In this document: positions 1-11,300 of the stretch, piece after piece
Position numbering within the stretch: position 1 is the first letter of the stretch
Layout of the letters: every line of letters starts with the position of its first letter
Source of the DNA: Xylaria sp. FL1777
Lineage: Eukaryota > Ascomycota > Sordariomycetes > Xylariales > Xylariaceae
Direction of reading: 5' to 3'
Length of the DNA stretch: 24,708 bases
NCBI GenBank assembly: GCA_022578965.1
Contig: MU400901.1
Coordinates: 1 to 24,708 of the forward strand
Program-made: the position numbers and the translations under genes
The notes under the pieces: model-generated
The model's database searches: none
What the model saw: the letters and a program-made list of their open reading frames with translations, nothing else
Told to the model about the DNA's origin: nothing

Positions 1-2
1 AT

Positions 3-1205
3 ATTTATAATAAAGCTAAAGTAGCTTAATATAAGCTTTATAAACTGCTATAACTTATATAAATACTTAAATAAGCATAACATATTATTGCTTAAGATTT
101 TATTATAGCATTATTTTTATTAATTAATTTAGTTATAAAAATATAATATAATAAAATATAAGTTATTATTAATAAACTTATTAAGTATGCTTACTTTTTA
201 TTGTTTAAAAAAAATATAACAGCTAAACAATTTATATATGCTTTTATATGCTAATATTTAAATAAGCATAAGTTACTAAAAAAAATTGTTTTAAACTAAA
301 ATAAATTGTTTACTTTTAAGTTTAAAACTAGTTTTTTTAAACTTATTAGTATTAAATTAAAGTTTTTAACTACTTATTACTTATAAATAAATAAACAAAT
401 AAAAAAACTAAACTAAATATTAAAATAATATTTATAAAGTTATATTAACTATTAATAAAACAATTAAGTAAAACTATTATTAATAGCATAAATTTTATAT
501 AACATATTAATAAATAAAAACATAAATATATTTTTATATAAAGCTATTTATAAATAATAAGCAACTATTAAAAAACAAGAAAAAACTTTAATAAAAGCAT
601 TTGTTATTTTAATTATAGCATTTTAAGCAAAAACTATTATAATAAAAATCAAAACGCTATAAACTAAACTGCAATTATACTTTTAATTTTTATAATAATA
701 AATGTTAGTATACTATAATAAAAAACAAACTAAAAAACTAACCTTTAAAAAAAAAAACAAAGTTTATTTGCTATAACAAAAACAAAATGCAAATATTAAT
801 ATTTTTTAAATTAAAACAAAACAATTAAGCAATAAATTAAAATTTAAAAAACTTAGCTTTTTTAAAATTAAAAAAGTTATTTTATTTATTAACTATAAAT
901 TATTATTACTAAAGAATATATAAATTTACTTTATTTTTTATATTTTTTTATTAAAATTAGCACTTATTAAAACATTTATTAAAACATAACTAAAAATAAA
1001 AATAGATTAAAACGTTTATAAAATTAAAAATATACTAGATTTTTGTTAAAATAATAATAACCTAAAGTATTTTATTAAATAAAAAAAATACTTATATATT
1101 AATAATACTTAAGAACTTAAAAAGTACTTAAAAATTGCTAAAGTAGTTATAAGTTAGTTTTACTGCTAATATTTTAACTGCTTAAAACTAAAAAAAAAAG
1201 GTTAA
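3..1205 (+). pseudogene. Gypsy pol C-terminus: integrase core, GPF/Y-like module, chromodomain (RIP-degraded)
   Basis: This frame reads from codon 3-5 to the TAA at 1203-1205 with many internal TAA/TAG codons at places where the family has Gln or Trp. It starts just after the integrase zinc finger. The integrase core follows: the strand carrying the first catalytic Asp reads DFIIAL (GAT at 96-98), then a NKLIKYAYF stretch matching the usual DR(L/F)TKYAHF motif. The second Asp region reads LN*NKLF where SDR.. is expected. Around 840-870 KKLSFFKIKK resembles the GPF/Y module. At about 1011-1185 the frame reads VYKIKNILD, then LKYFIK*KKY and NNT*EL, the pattern of a chromodomain (YEVE.ILD, YLVKWKGY, NTWEP). 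In the family the protein integrates cDNA, and the chromodomain directs it to heterochromatin. It is not functional now. The domain call is secure; exact limits are not. Confidence 0.85.
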
Positions 1206-1828
1206 TTTTAAAAAAAACGCTTAAAAAATTTTAATTAAACTTAAATAAAGTAGCTTATGTTACTTTAGTTTGTTTTTTTTGTTATTTTTGCTTTTTTGCT
1301 AGCGCTTTTTGTTTTTTTTTAATATGCTTTATTTTATTTAGTTTATTTAAGAACTAAAGCTTTTATTAAACTATTTTAATACTTTTTGCTTTTAAAAAAC
1401 GTTTTTATATATAAAGCTAAGCTAACTTGCTTAAAACAAAATTAAAGCTATTTTAAGTTTGCTTTAATTTCTTTTAAACTAAAAGTAGCTATTATTTTGC
1501 TTGCTTTTTTTTTTTTTTAAAACAATAATGTTTAAAAACTATATTATTAATTAAGTTAATTAAAACTTTTAATTTGTTGTAAAAGCAGCTAGCATATACA
1601 TATTTAAAACAACAAAACATATTATTTATTATTTTGCACGTTAATAATTAATTAAAGCAGCAAAAGTAAAGCATAATTTTATAGCTAGTAAAATTAATAA
1701 AAAAAATAAAAATAAATTTTTGCTTTATTTTAAATAAGCAGTTAGTTTTTTTAATGTGCTTTAATATTATAACATATAAAAAAAAAAGGAAGAAAAAATA
1801 CTTACAGAAAATTATTAAAACAACAATT

Positions 1829-1846
1829 CTAGAAAAAAAGAAATAA
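1829..1846 (+). other. Polypurine tract of chromovirus A copy 1
   Basis: A purine run (agaaaaaaagaaataa) lies directly before the TGTTACA that opens the LTR. In LTR elements this tract primes plus-strand DNA synthesis. The mirrored site in copy 2 (about 5124-5140) reads aaaaaaaagggaataat on the - strand, supporting the LTR boundary. Confidence 0.65.
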
Positions 1847-2340
1847 TGTTACAAAATTAGCACAAAAGTAACTTTTAAAGCGGCTTAATGCTTTTATATA
1901 TATTATGCACTTTTTTTTTTGCTAGCTAAAGCTAAAGTTATATAATAATTTATTTAGCTTATTAAGCTTACAGTAATTTAAAGCTTATTAAGCTTATAGT
2001 AATTTAAAGCTTACTAAGCTTATAGTAATTTAATGCTTACTAAACTTGCAATAATTTAAAAAAAGTTACTATTTTTCTTACTTTTTCTTTATTTATATAA
2101 TTATATACTTTTTATATTTAATTATTTATTTAGTTTTAATTTTTTAGCTATTAATTTCTTATAACTACTAAGCATTAATATATTTATTACTTTTAATTTC
2201 TTAAGACTTTTATTAATACACAGTAATAAAAGTACTTTAAAAACCTCCTTAACGGACTACTGTTAAAGATCCTATTATTATTTACAAATTAAAACCCTAA
2301 AAGCAAACCTGTTATATTAATATATAACAGGTTCATTATA
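1847..2340 (+). repeat. 3' LTR of chromovirus A copy 1 (494 bp)
   Basis: It starts TGTTACAAAATTAGC after a polypurine tract and ends where homology with the inverted copy stops. The outer end reads ..cattata here and ..tgttaca in the other copy, so the terminal CA has become TA by a C-to-T change. It is the same length as the copy at 4630-5123. It contains a four-unit 26-bp minisatellite, a TATA-like stretch near 1890-1900, and an imperfect palindrome at 2306-2334 near the outer end. The next five bases (taatt) would be the target-site duplication. Confidence 0.8.
1956..2059 (+). repeat. Four 26-bp tandem units inside the LTR
   Basis: The units start at 1956, 1982, 2008 and 2034 and follow the pattern agcttaYtaagcttaYagta plus atttaa. 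The last unit is the most diverged. The same array occurs inverted in the other LTR. Repeated motifs in an LTR U3 region can be promoter or enhancer elements; that role is inferred. Confidence 0.8.
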
Positions 2341-4628
2341 TAATTATTAAAAATATATAGTAAACTTATAATATTATTATTAATAAATTAATTAATTTTA
2401 TATTAATAATTTAGTTATATATAAAAAAGTTTAGCAATAACTTAAATATTAACTAAATAATTAAAAAAGCTATATAGCTATTTTATATAGTAGCTATAAT
2501 ATTAATTAAGCTAAAAATTTATAGCATTTTTAAAGTAATAGTTTAACTATAAAATATTTTAGCGTTATATTATAAATGTAATATTAGCGTTAAAACTACT
2601 AAAGAACTAAGCATAATATAAATTTAACTAATAAATTATGCTAAAATATTACTAATATTAATAATTTTAAACTTTAAAACTAATAAATAAAAAGTAAGCT
2701 AAATTATAAAACATAAAAATAACTAATTTAAAACTAGATTTATAGCTTAAGTAATATAAAACAAATGTTTTAATTGTAATAAAATTAGCTATTATATAAA
2801 AAACTATAAAATAAAAGCTAAATAGCTTAAAAACTTTAAAATAAACTAAAAAAAGCAAATTAGCTAATTTATAACTATTAAAAGCAGGCTTTTTTGCAAC
2901 AATTTTTTTAGCAAATTTAATAAAGTTTAAAATAAATATAAGACTTTTAAAAGTAAAGCTTTAATTAGTAGCTTTAAATATATTTTTATTATAAATAATA
3001 CTAAAAATAAAAACAATATTAATAAAATAAAGTAATGCTTTATTAATTGTTTTAAAAATAATATAATTAATAAAAAACTTGCTAAAATTTTTAATATTGC
3101 TTAAAGTAGCTTTGTTTTATTAATTAAAACAAATAAAAGCTAAAAAAACTTTAATAAAAAACAAAAGCTAAAAAATAGTTATAGTAATTATTATAATTTT
3201 TTTTTAGCTAAATTAACTAATAGCTATAAATTTACTATTTTTTAAAACTATAGCTATATTAGTTATTATATTTTATAATTTTTAACATTTAAGCTAGTAT
3301 TATATTAATTATAAAAATAAAGCATAATATATAGCGTTAATAAAACAAGACTTTAAATAATTAAAAATTATAAAATAACAGTAAATTTTATAATTACTAG
3401 CAGTATATTAAAAGCATAAATATTAACAGTAAATATAGTGCTAAACTATATTTTTTTAAGCAATATAACTATTAAAAAACGGATTTTTTATAAATAAGAA
3501 AACATTTTTGCTATTTTAAATAGTTATAAAGTTATTATGTTATTTAGGTTTAAAAAAAGCTTTTTAATATAACTAATAAAGTGTTTATTTGTTAATATAG
3601 CTAGTAAAAAGTGCTATATTATAACTATTAAATAGCATAAAAATACCTTAAAAGAACTATAAATTGCTAAATATTAAAATTATTATATAAAAAACTTCTT
3701 TAAACTATTTAATTACTTTAAGCAAAAAATTAATACTATTGCTAAAATAAAGCATTATATTAATATAAGCAATAGTTTGCTAATTAAACTATTATTGCAA
3801 AAATATAGCTTAATGCAAAAAAAAGTACTACATAAGTTTATAAAAGCATATAAAAGTATTTATATTAAAAAAAATATAAAGCTATAAAGTTTATTAGTAC
3901 TATTAACTTTAAAAAAAGCGTTAAGCATAATTATTAAGCTTAATAAAAATAATAAATTAATAATATAGCATTTTTATTATAATTATTATAAAGTTAATAA
4001 AAAAACAAAAAAGCAAGCTTATTTACTATTTAATATAGCAAATTAAATATAATAAGCTATAAAGCGCTAATAGTATATTTTTGTTAACTTAAAAAATAAA
4101 TTTTAGCATATTGCTATATATAAACTACATTACAAAAAAATAGCGTTTATTATATTATTTAAGCTATATAAATAAATAGTAATGCTTTTTAAACTTTATA
4201 ACGTTTTAGCAATGTTTTAAATATTAATATAAAAAATAATTAAACTTTTTTATAAATAATTAGTTAGCTTACTTAATAATATTTATATTTAAGCTAAAAC
4301 AAAAAAACAACTATATAAGTATTATTGTTTATTATTTATATAATTAGTTAAATATAATATAATAGTTAATATATTAAAAACACTGCTTTTTATAAATTTT
4401 AGTATTTTTTTTAGTTTTAATGTTTTTTGCAATAATATTAAAGCAAACCTAGCAAAAGTTATAGCAGTATAAAAGCAGCTTATACTTAAAACTATTATAA
4501 AAATAAAAGCATTTATAAATGCTATAAGCTATTTTAAGCATTTTATTAAAAATTATTTATTAATTGCTGTATTATTAACTATATTAATAAAAAGACCTAA
4601 AAACTAAAAAATAAAGTTAAGCATAAAA
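2341..4628 (+). mobile_element. Gypsy element C, internal fragment between the two chromovirus A copies
   Basis: This 2.29-kb spacer between the facing LTRs is not part of the inverted repeat. It carries a + strand Gypsy coding relic running straight into the LTR of copy 2 at 4630. The expected continuation (RNase H, integrase) is absent, so copy 2 appears to have inserted into it. The five bases before the LTR (aaaag, 4625-4629) are the candidate target duplication. The upstream part of C should lie left of copy 1, outside the window. Confidence 0.7.
2560..4628 (+). pseudogene. Gypsy gag-pol fragment ending in reverse transcriptase (RIP-degraded)
   Basis: From about 3500 to 4628 a + strand frame, with stops at likely Gln/Trp sites and at least one shift, follows the Gypsy RT order. 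It shows a YKQIVMLFKLYNVLAMFQ-like stretch near 4180-4220 (compare MPFGL.NAPATFQ), then the active-site region SLLNNIYI*AKTK with aataat at 4275-4280 where the Asp-Asp pair should be. Next comes a connection region ending FINAISYFKHFIKNYLLIA near 4500-4560, the typical end of Gypsy RT (FLG..NYYRRFI.N.S.IA.PLT). The stretch 2560-3450 has longer open runs on the same strand and probably derives from gag or protease, but I see no diagnostic motif there. It is a different family from element A, whose RT at 23.1-24.7 kb is dissimilar. Confidence 0.7.
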
Positions 4629-4629
4629 G

Positions 4630-5123
4630 TGTAACAGATTTATTATATATTAATATAACAGGTTTGCTTTTAAGGTCTTAATTTGCAAGTAATAATAAAA
4701 TCTTTAATAATAGTTCGTTAAGGAGGTTTTTAGAGTACTTTTATTATTATGCATTAATAAAAGTCTTAAAGAATTAAAAGTAATAAATATATTAGTGCTT
4801 AGCAGTTATAAAAAATTAATAGCTAAAAAACTAAAACTAAATAAATAACTAAATATAAAAAGTGCATAATTATATAAATAAAGAAAAGGTAAAAAAAATA
4901 GTAACTTTTTTTAGATTACTGCAAGTTTAGTAAACATTAAATTACTGTAAACTTAGTAAGCTTTAGATTACTATAAGCTTAATAAGCTTTAAATTACTGT
5001 AAGCTTAGTAAGCTAAATAAATTATTATATAATTTTAGCTTTAGCTAGCAAAAAAAAAAGTGCATAGTATATATAAAAGCATTAAGCTGCTTTAAAAGTT
5101 ACTTTTGTGCTAATTTTGTAATA
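4630..5123 (-). repeat. 3' LTR of chromovirus A copy 2 (494 bp)
   Basis: This is the inverted counterpart of 1847-2340, on the - strand. Its outer end (TGTTACA when read on the - strand) keeps the canonical CA, whereas its inner end reads TATTACA where copy 1 has TGTTACA. It includes the same 26-bp minisatellite, inverted, at about 4911-5014. The internal side is flanked by a polypurine tract. Confidence 0.8.
4911..5014 (-). repeat. 26-bp tandem units inside the copy 2 LTR
   Basis: Four units, mirror image of those at 1956-2059. They are read here as ttagattactgcaagtttag and relatives, and vary between units mainly by transitions. Confidence 0.75.
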
Positions 5124-5140
5124 TTATTCCCTTTTTTTTA
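5124..5140 (-). other. Polypurine tract of chromovirus A copy 2
   Basis: On the - strand this reads aaaaaaaagggaataat, directly upstream of the LTR start. It is better preserved than the copy 1 tract, because it still has its GGG. Confidence 0.65.
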
Positions 5141-5763
5141 GAATTGTTGTTTTAATAATTTTTTGTAAGTATTTTTTTTTTTTTTTTTTTTATATGTTAT
5201 AATATTAAAGCGCATTAAAAAAACTAACTGCTTATTTAAAACAAAGCAAAAACTTGTTTTTGCTTCTTTTATTAATTTTATTAGCTATAAAATTATGCTT
5301 TGCTTTTGCTGCTTTAATTAATTACTAACGTGCAAAATAATAAATAATATGTTTTATTATTTTAAATGCGTATGTACTAGCTGCTTTTATAACAAATTAA
5401 AAGTTTTAATTAACTTAATTAATAATATAGTTTTTAAACATTATTATTTTAAAAAAAAAAAAAAGCAAGCAAAGCAATAGTTATTTTTAGTTTAAAAGAA
5501 ATTAAAGCAAGCTTAAAATAGCTTTAATTTTGTTTTAAGCAAGTTAGCTTAGCTTTATATACAAAAACGTTTTTTAAAAGTAAAAAGTATTAAAATAGTT
5601 TAGCAAAAGCTTTAGTTTTTAAATAAACTAAACAAAATAAAGCGTATTAAAAAAAAATAAAAAGCGCTAGTAAAAAAGCAAAAATAACAAAAAAAGCAAG
5701 CTAAAGCAGCATAAATTGCTTTATTTAAGTTTAATTAAAATTTTTTAAGCGTTTTTTTTAAAG

Positions 5764-7657
5764 TTAACCTTCTTTTTTTAGTTTTAAGCAGTTAAAATAT
5801 TAGCAGTAAAACTAACTTATAATTACTTTAGCAGTTTTTAAGTGTTTTTTAAGTTTTTAAGTATTATTAGCATATAAATATTTTTTTTATTTAATAAAAT
5901 ATTTTAGGTTATTATTATTTTAACGAAAATTTAGTATACTTTTAACTTTATAAACGTTTTAATTTGTTTTTATTTTTAATTATATTTTAATAAGTATTTT
6001 AATAAATGCTAATTTTAATAAAAAAATATAAAAAATAAAGTAAATTTGCATATTTTTTAGTAATAATAGTTTATAATTAATAAATAAAATAACTTTTTTA
6101 ATTTTAAAAAAGCTAAGTTTTTTAAATTTTAATTTATTGCTTAGTTGTTTTGTTTTAATTTAAAAAATATTAGTGTTTGCATTTTGTTTTTATTATAGCA
6201 AATAAACTTTGTTTTTTTTTTTAAAGGTTAGTTTTTTAGTTTATTTTTTATTATAATATATTAACATTTATTGTTATAAAAATTAAAAGCATAGTTATAG
6301 TTTAGCTTATAACGTTTTAATTTCTATTGCAATAGTTTTTGCTTAAAATACTATAGTTAAAATAACAAATGCTTTTATTAAAGTTTTTTTTTATTTTTTA
6401 ATAGTTGCTTGTTATTTATAAATAGCTTTATGTAAAAATATGTTTATATTTTTGTTTGTTAATATATTATATAAAATCTATGTTATTAATAATAGTTTTA
6501 TTTAATTGTTTTATTAATAGTTAATATAACTTTATAAATATTATTTTAATATTTAGTTTTGTTTTTTTATTTGTTTATTTATTTATAAGTAATAAACAAT
6601 TAAAAACTTTAGTTTAATATTAATAAGTTTAAAAAAACTAGTTTTAAACTTAAAAGTAAACAATTTATTTTAGTTTAAAATAATTCTTTTTAATAGCTTA
6701 TGTTTATTTAAATATTAGTATATAAAAGCGTATGCAAGTTGTTTAGCTGTTATATTTTTTTTAAATAGTAAAAAATAGGCGTACTTAGTAAATTTATTAA
6801 TAATAACTTATATTTTATTATATTATACTTTTATAACTAAATTAATTAATAAAAGTAATGCTATAATAAAATTTTAAGCAATAGTATGCTATGCTTATTT
6901 AAGTATTTATATAAATTATAATAATTTATAAAGCTTATATTAAGCTGCTTTAGCTTTATTATAAATATTGCATTTTTTTATAATAAATTTAACTATGTTT
7001 TATAGTTTTAAAAAATTGTACTTTTTTTATAATTGTTGAACTATTTTTATTGCTTTTTAGTATTTATATAATAAGTATTCGTAAAATTTTTTAATAAACT
7101 TGTTTTGTAAAAATTCCAGTAAATAAACCTTATGTTTATATATTAGCTTATTATTTTTTAATTTTTTATATTTTTGTAGTTATGCTAACTTTTCTAAGTT
7201 ATAAGCTTGTTATAGCTATATATTCGTAAAGTTCTTAAGTATAACTTTAATTTTTAAGCTTTTATTTTTTTAAGAATATAATACTTAAATGTTTTTTTTT
7301 AAAACTTTAAATTCTTTTTAACTTTGTTAACTAAGTATATTTGCTTAAATATTTTTTTTTTTTTTAATATAATATATTTTAAAGTTAAACTTAAAAAAAA
7401 AAACTATTTAATTTTTATGTTATTTAGTAATCTTTTATATAGTTATAAATTTTATTAAGTTTTAATAATTTAAATAAATTTTAATTAGCTTTATAGTTTT
7501 TATAAAAAATAGTTTTTACTTTTTAAGTGCTATAATAATTGCAAGCAGTTCTTTGTTATATATAAAGTATTATAATACTATGTTTTATAGTGCTTTAAAA
7601 TAATAAGCTATTAAGTACTATTTTTTGTTATTTTTTAGTTGTTTTAAAACTTTTATA
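5764..7657 (-). pseudogene. Gypsy pol: RNase H, integrase and chromodomain of chromovirus A copy 2 (RIP-degraded)
   Basis: Read on the - strand from 7657, the frame gives KQLKNNKK then YLIAYYFKAL (RNase H: PIAYYSRAL), NKELLAIIIALKK (KELLAIV.ALK.W), and KFNFKIYYIKKKNI (F.I.Y.PGKEN). The integrase zinc finger follows, ending KKCNIYNKAK near 6961-6975, with its second Cys changed to Tyr. The core strand reads NFIIALL: the first catalytic Asp is AAT at 6871-6873, whereas copy 1 keeps GAT. The chromodomain lies at about 5958-5784. In life this is the RNase H and integrase part of a Gag-Pol polyprotein, and its N-terminal continuation is at 12798-12962 and 23105-24708. Stops at Gln/Trp positions and Asp-to-Asn changes show it is dead. 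Confidence 0.87.
7645..7657. repeat. LINE target-site duplication, copy at the LINE 3' end
   Basis: The sequence taaaacttttata is identical to 12798-12810. These bases belong to the RNase H coding region of element A, and duplicating them is the signature of target-primed reverse transcription by the LINE. Confidence 0.8.
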
Positions 7658-7789
7658 TTATTATTAATAACCTGCTGTGCTGCTTTGTAGCGCGGTTTTT
7701 TTACCTGTGTACTTATAGGTAAAACTGTACAAAAAGCTAAATAAAAACCCTATGCAACAATGTTTACGCTGCTACCTTAAAGTTTTTTT

Positions 7790-10700
7790 ACCTTATAATA
7801 ACTAGTTTTTACTAACTAGCTTGCTAAATAAAAAATAATAGTTAAAAAGCAAAAGAACTTTTTTTAAAGCTTTTAAACCTTTTGCTTTTTTAAGAAACGC
7901 ATAAAAGCTTTTTTTTTGTTTTTTAAGACCTTTAAAAAAGCGCTTTTGCTTTTTTTGCTAGTTTTTTCCTTATTTTTTGCCTTTTTTTTTCTTTTTTTAT
8001 TTCTTTTTATTTTAACTGCTTTATTATATATTACTATTTTATTAGTAATAAATAGCTATTTTGCAATATTATTTGCGGCTTTAAGCTTTTTTATAGCTAG
8101 TTGCAAATTTTTGTTAGTTTGTAATAGTTTAGCTATAAAGCTTTTTTATAGCTGCTTTTTTTTGTTTTTTAGCAAGTTATAATATAGAACTATATACTAA
8201 AAGGTTTTTTTTCTTTTTACGTATTTATAAAAAGGCGTAAAAAAGCTTAAAACTTTCTTTTTATGCAGGAATACTTTTAGCTTTATTTTTCTAGTATATA
8301 TTTGCATTACTATAGCTGTTTTATGCTTTAGTAATTTGTTATATTTTTTAAAAGCTTTATTTTTGCTAAGCTTTTGTTTAGCTATTATTAAGTAACTACT
8401 GCTTGTTTTAATTTAGCTTTATTTGCTTATTTATTTTTTTTTTAGTGCAATCTTAGGTTTTTTTTTTTTTAACTACTTTTTTTGCTAAAAGTTTAAAGCT
8501 AGCATTAAATCTTTTTTAGCTATGCTTTTACTATTGCTTATAAGTTTGCCCTTTGTTTAGTTTTTAGCTCTTTAAGCCTTTACGTTTTAAATAAAAGTTT
8601 TAATTTTTTTTATTGCTTTTTAGATTAATTTTTTAGTTGCTAAGCTTTTTATGCAGTACTTACAAGCTATTGCTTTATTACTAAAATATAAGTTAATAAA
8701 AAGAATTTTTATTTTAGTTTTTAAATGCTTTATTTTAATTGCTTTAAAAGCTTTAGCTATACGTTTAAAGCACTTGTTTTAAGTTATTACTAATAAATTA
8801 GCAATGCTTTTTGCTTTATTTTCTTTAAAGTTTTTGTACTAAGTTATTACGCTATAAGCTAAAGTGCTTTACACTATTATAACATATATTTGCTTTGCTT
8901 TTGTTACATTATTGCTTTATATAAAGTTTTGCAGCTTAATTACTACATATAACTAAATGCTTAGTTTTTTTTTAAGCTTTGCTAAGTGTTTTTTCTATTT
9001 TATGTTTTTATTAAACTATACTTTTAAAAACTTTATATTATTTTTTAGATGTACTATTATGTTAAAAAAGTGTATTATTTGCATAAGCGCTATTTTATTG
9101 CTAAAAAAGTGCATTAATTTGCTTTTTTATAGTATAAACTTTATTTTATATTGTTTTGCTTAGCTTTTATATGTTTTTTATGCTGCTTTTAAAGCTTTGC
9201 AGTTTTGCTTTATATTTAAGTTTACTGTAATAAAGTTAGTATTATTAGCAAAGCTAACTATTATTAGCTTTTAATATACAGTAAGGTTATTATAAAATAT
9301 TAAAATATATAAAAAGAAAAAAAAAAATAAAAGCAGAAACCCTTAAAAAACTTTAGCTTTTAGCGCTATTAGCTAAAACACTGCTTTATTAAAGCAAAAA
9401 TATACTATATAGTTTAATATAAAAAAGTTTACTTACATAATTATTTAAGAAGAAAAGCTTTTCTGTTGCAAAATATATATTATTTTTTTTTTATTAATAG
9501 TATTAAAAGCTTTTATAATATTTAGCTGCAGCAAAAACGCTATGCTTTTTTTGCTAATTATTTTTTTTGCTGTTTTTAAAACTAGTTTAATAGCTACATT
9601 TATTAACTTGTTTTGTTTGTTATTTATTTGGTTGTTTAGCAGGAAACCTTTTTGCTTAGCTATTTTTATTATGCAATAATATAGCTTTTTTTTTAGTACT
9701 TTTTTCACTGTGCAAATAAACGCAATAAAGCGCTACTTTTTAGCTATTTTTTTAGTTTTTTTTGATTTTCTAGGTTTAAATATAATTATTACTTTTGTTT
9801 GCCTAAATTGCACTAAGTAATACCTTAGTAAAAAGCTAATAATATATAGTGTTGCTATTTTTTTTGCTAAAGCAGGTTTATAAGCTTTAAAAAAGCTATT
9901 AAGTAATAAGTTATTTTTTAATGCTTTTTATAGCGCTAACTTTTATATTAGTAATGTTATATTTTTTTTTTTTGTATTAATATTAATTATAAACTTTTAG
10001 TAGTTATTATAAGTTAGGTTTTTTTTAAGTATATTAAATAAGTTTACTAGTAGTGCAAAAAAAAAGCGTTTTATTAGTAAAGCTGTTTTTTTTTTAAAAG
10101 TATTAACAAAAAGCAGCTTACTTTTTGTTTGTTTTAGCAGTAAAATTGCAGTAATTTTTAAAGCTAGCTTATAAGCAAACTTCGCTTATTTAGCTAAGCT
10201 TTATAATAACTTAAAATTTTTAAATGCTTTTATAAATGTTTGTTTTTAGTTATGTTTTTGCGCTTTTTTTACTTTATTGCTAAAGACTTTTTTTTTTTTT
10301 TTAAAGGCTTGCTATGCTGCTTTAGTTCTTTTGCTTTAAAACTTGCAGTATGCTTGTTTTGCCTTTTTTTTTGTTTTAACTACTTTTAAGAACTACTAAA
10401 GTAATGCTTAGTGTTTTTTTTTTATAGTTTTTTTAAGCGTTGTTTTATTTGCTATTTTTATTAGTTGCTAAATTAAGAAATTAAAAGCATTATTTAGCTT
10501 GTTAAATATATATAGCATATATATTTTTGTAATAATAGCTTTTGCTTTTATAGCTGCTTTATTTTTGTTTAATTTAAGCTAGTTTTATTTTTTTGCTTTT
10601 TTTAAGTATTTTTATAAAACTACTTTTAAGTTAATTATAACTTTTAGTGCTTTATAATTAAAACTTAGCTACTTTAAGTCTTTTTAATAAATAGTAGCTA

Positions 10701-11300
10701 AGTTGCTAAACATTTATATTAAGTTTATTGTTAAGCTTTTTTATTTATGCTTTGTTTTAGTTACTTTTTTTTAAAAAATAGCTAGCATAAAATCTTATTA
10801 TGCAATAAACTTAAACAGTTTATTTGTTTTTTAGCTTTTTTTGCTTTTTAAGTCCTATAATAAGTAATAAAGGTTAAAATTACTTATAAATATATAACGT
10901 TTTTTTAGCTTGCTTGCTTTACGTATTTTTTAAATTAAATTATGCTAAACTGTTTTTTTTTAATTTAGCAAATATATTAACTATAGAAATATTACTAAGT
11001 TATTACTGCTTATTATAATTTTTGCTTAATTTTTATTAGCATTTTTTGCTAGCGTTTTTATTGCAATTTTTTTATTTATATATAATGCAGTTTTGCTTTT
11101 TAACTAAACAACTTAGTAGCTATTACTACTAAAGCAATATATGTTGCTATATTTATTAATTACTAGTTTTTAAATTGCTATATAATTAAAGCTGTTATTT
11201 TATAGCATATATGCTATATTGCTTTTAAATCTTGCAATATTTTAAAAAGCAATATTATATATTATTAAATTAATAGAAATAAGTTTTTGCTTGTACTGCT
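7790..11300 (-). pseudogene. LINE ORF2: endonuclease, reverse transcriptase, C-terminal domain (RIP-degraded)
   Basis: The - strand frames give the Tad1 order. An APE-like endonuclease shows YIFISNFNLYYLL (10873-10884 codes SNFN; GDFN expected), followed by LTINLI where the family has (S)TIDL(V/I). The reverse transcriptase starts in the one long uninterrupted stretch, 9708-9445, with LLQLNIIKAFNTINKKK (L.LDI.GAFD.V.H). It continues with SS*IIM*VNFFILN, FQGF..LF, and the active site SFANNTNFIT (9241-9252 codes FANN; FADD expected), then SKLMHF and a thumb with KCFKRIAKAFKAI near 8740-8790. The C-terminal region (8280-7800) has FQYIVLYYNLL, compatible with the zinc-knuckle tail (..H.L..C). I see no clear RNase H. 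Several frameshifts and many TAA/TAG codons interrupt it. ORF2 cuts target DNA and copies the RNA back; this copy cannot. Confidence 0.85.

Larger units (their letters stand above)
1..2340 (+). mobile_element. Chromovirus A, copy 1 (3' part, truncated by the window edge)
   Basis: This is the 3' end of a Ty3/Gypsy retrotransposon reading left to right: end of integrase, chromodomain, 3' untranslated stretch, polypurine tract and 3' LTR. Its reverse complement recurs at 4630-6968 (positions x and about 6969-x match along the whole length, with about one net indel), so it is one of two copies of the same family in opposite orientation. The two copies differ almost only by transitions, as expected if RIP hit each copy independently. 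The 5' part of this copy (gag, protease, RT, RNase H) should lie left of the window. Confidence 0.88.
4630..7657 (-). mobile_element. Chromovirus A, copy 2, 3' segment (cut by the LINE at 7657/7658)
   Basis: This is the 3' portion of the second A copy: RNase H, integrase, chromodomain, 3' untranslated region, polypurine tract and LTR, all on the - strand. Positions 4630-6968 mirror 2340-1. The segment 6969-7657 extends further upstream in the element than the window shows for copy 1. It stops at a 13-bp sequence that recurs at 12798-12810 on the far side of the LINE. Confidence 0.88.

Noticed and set aside
2667..2858. Open - strand frame of 63 codons, hydrophobic
   Set aside because: It is antisense to the element C coding relic, with no start context or family resemblance.
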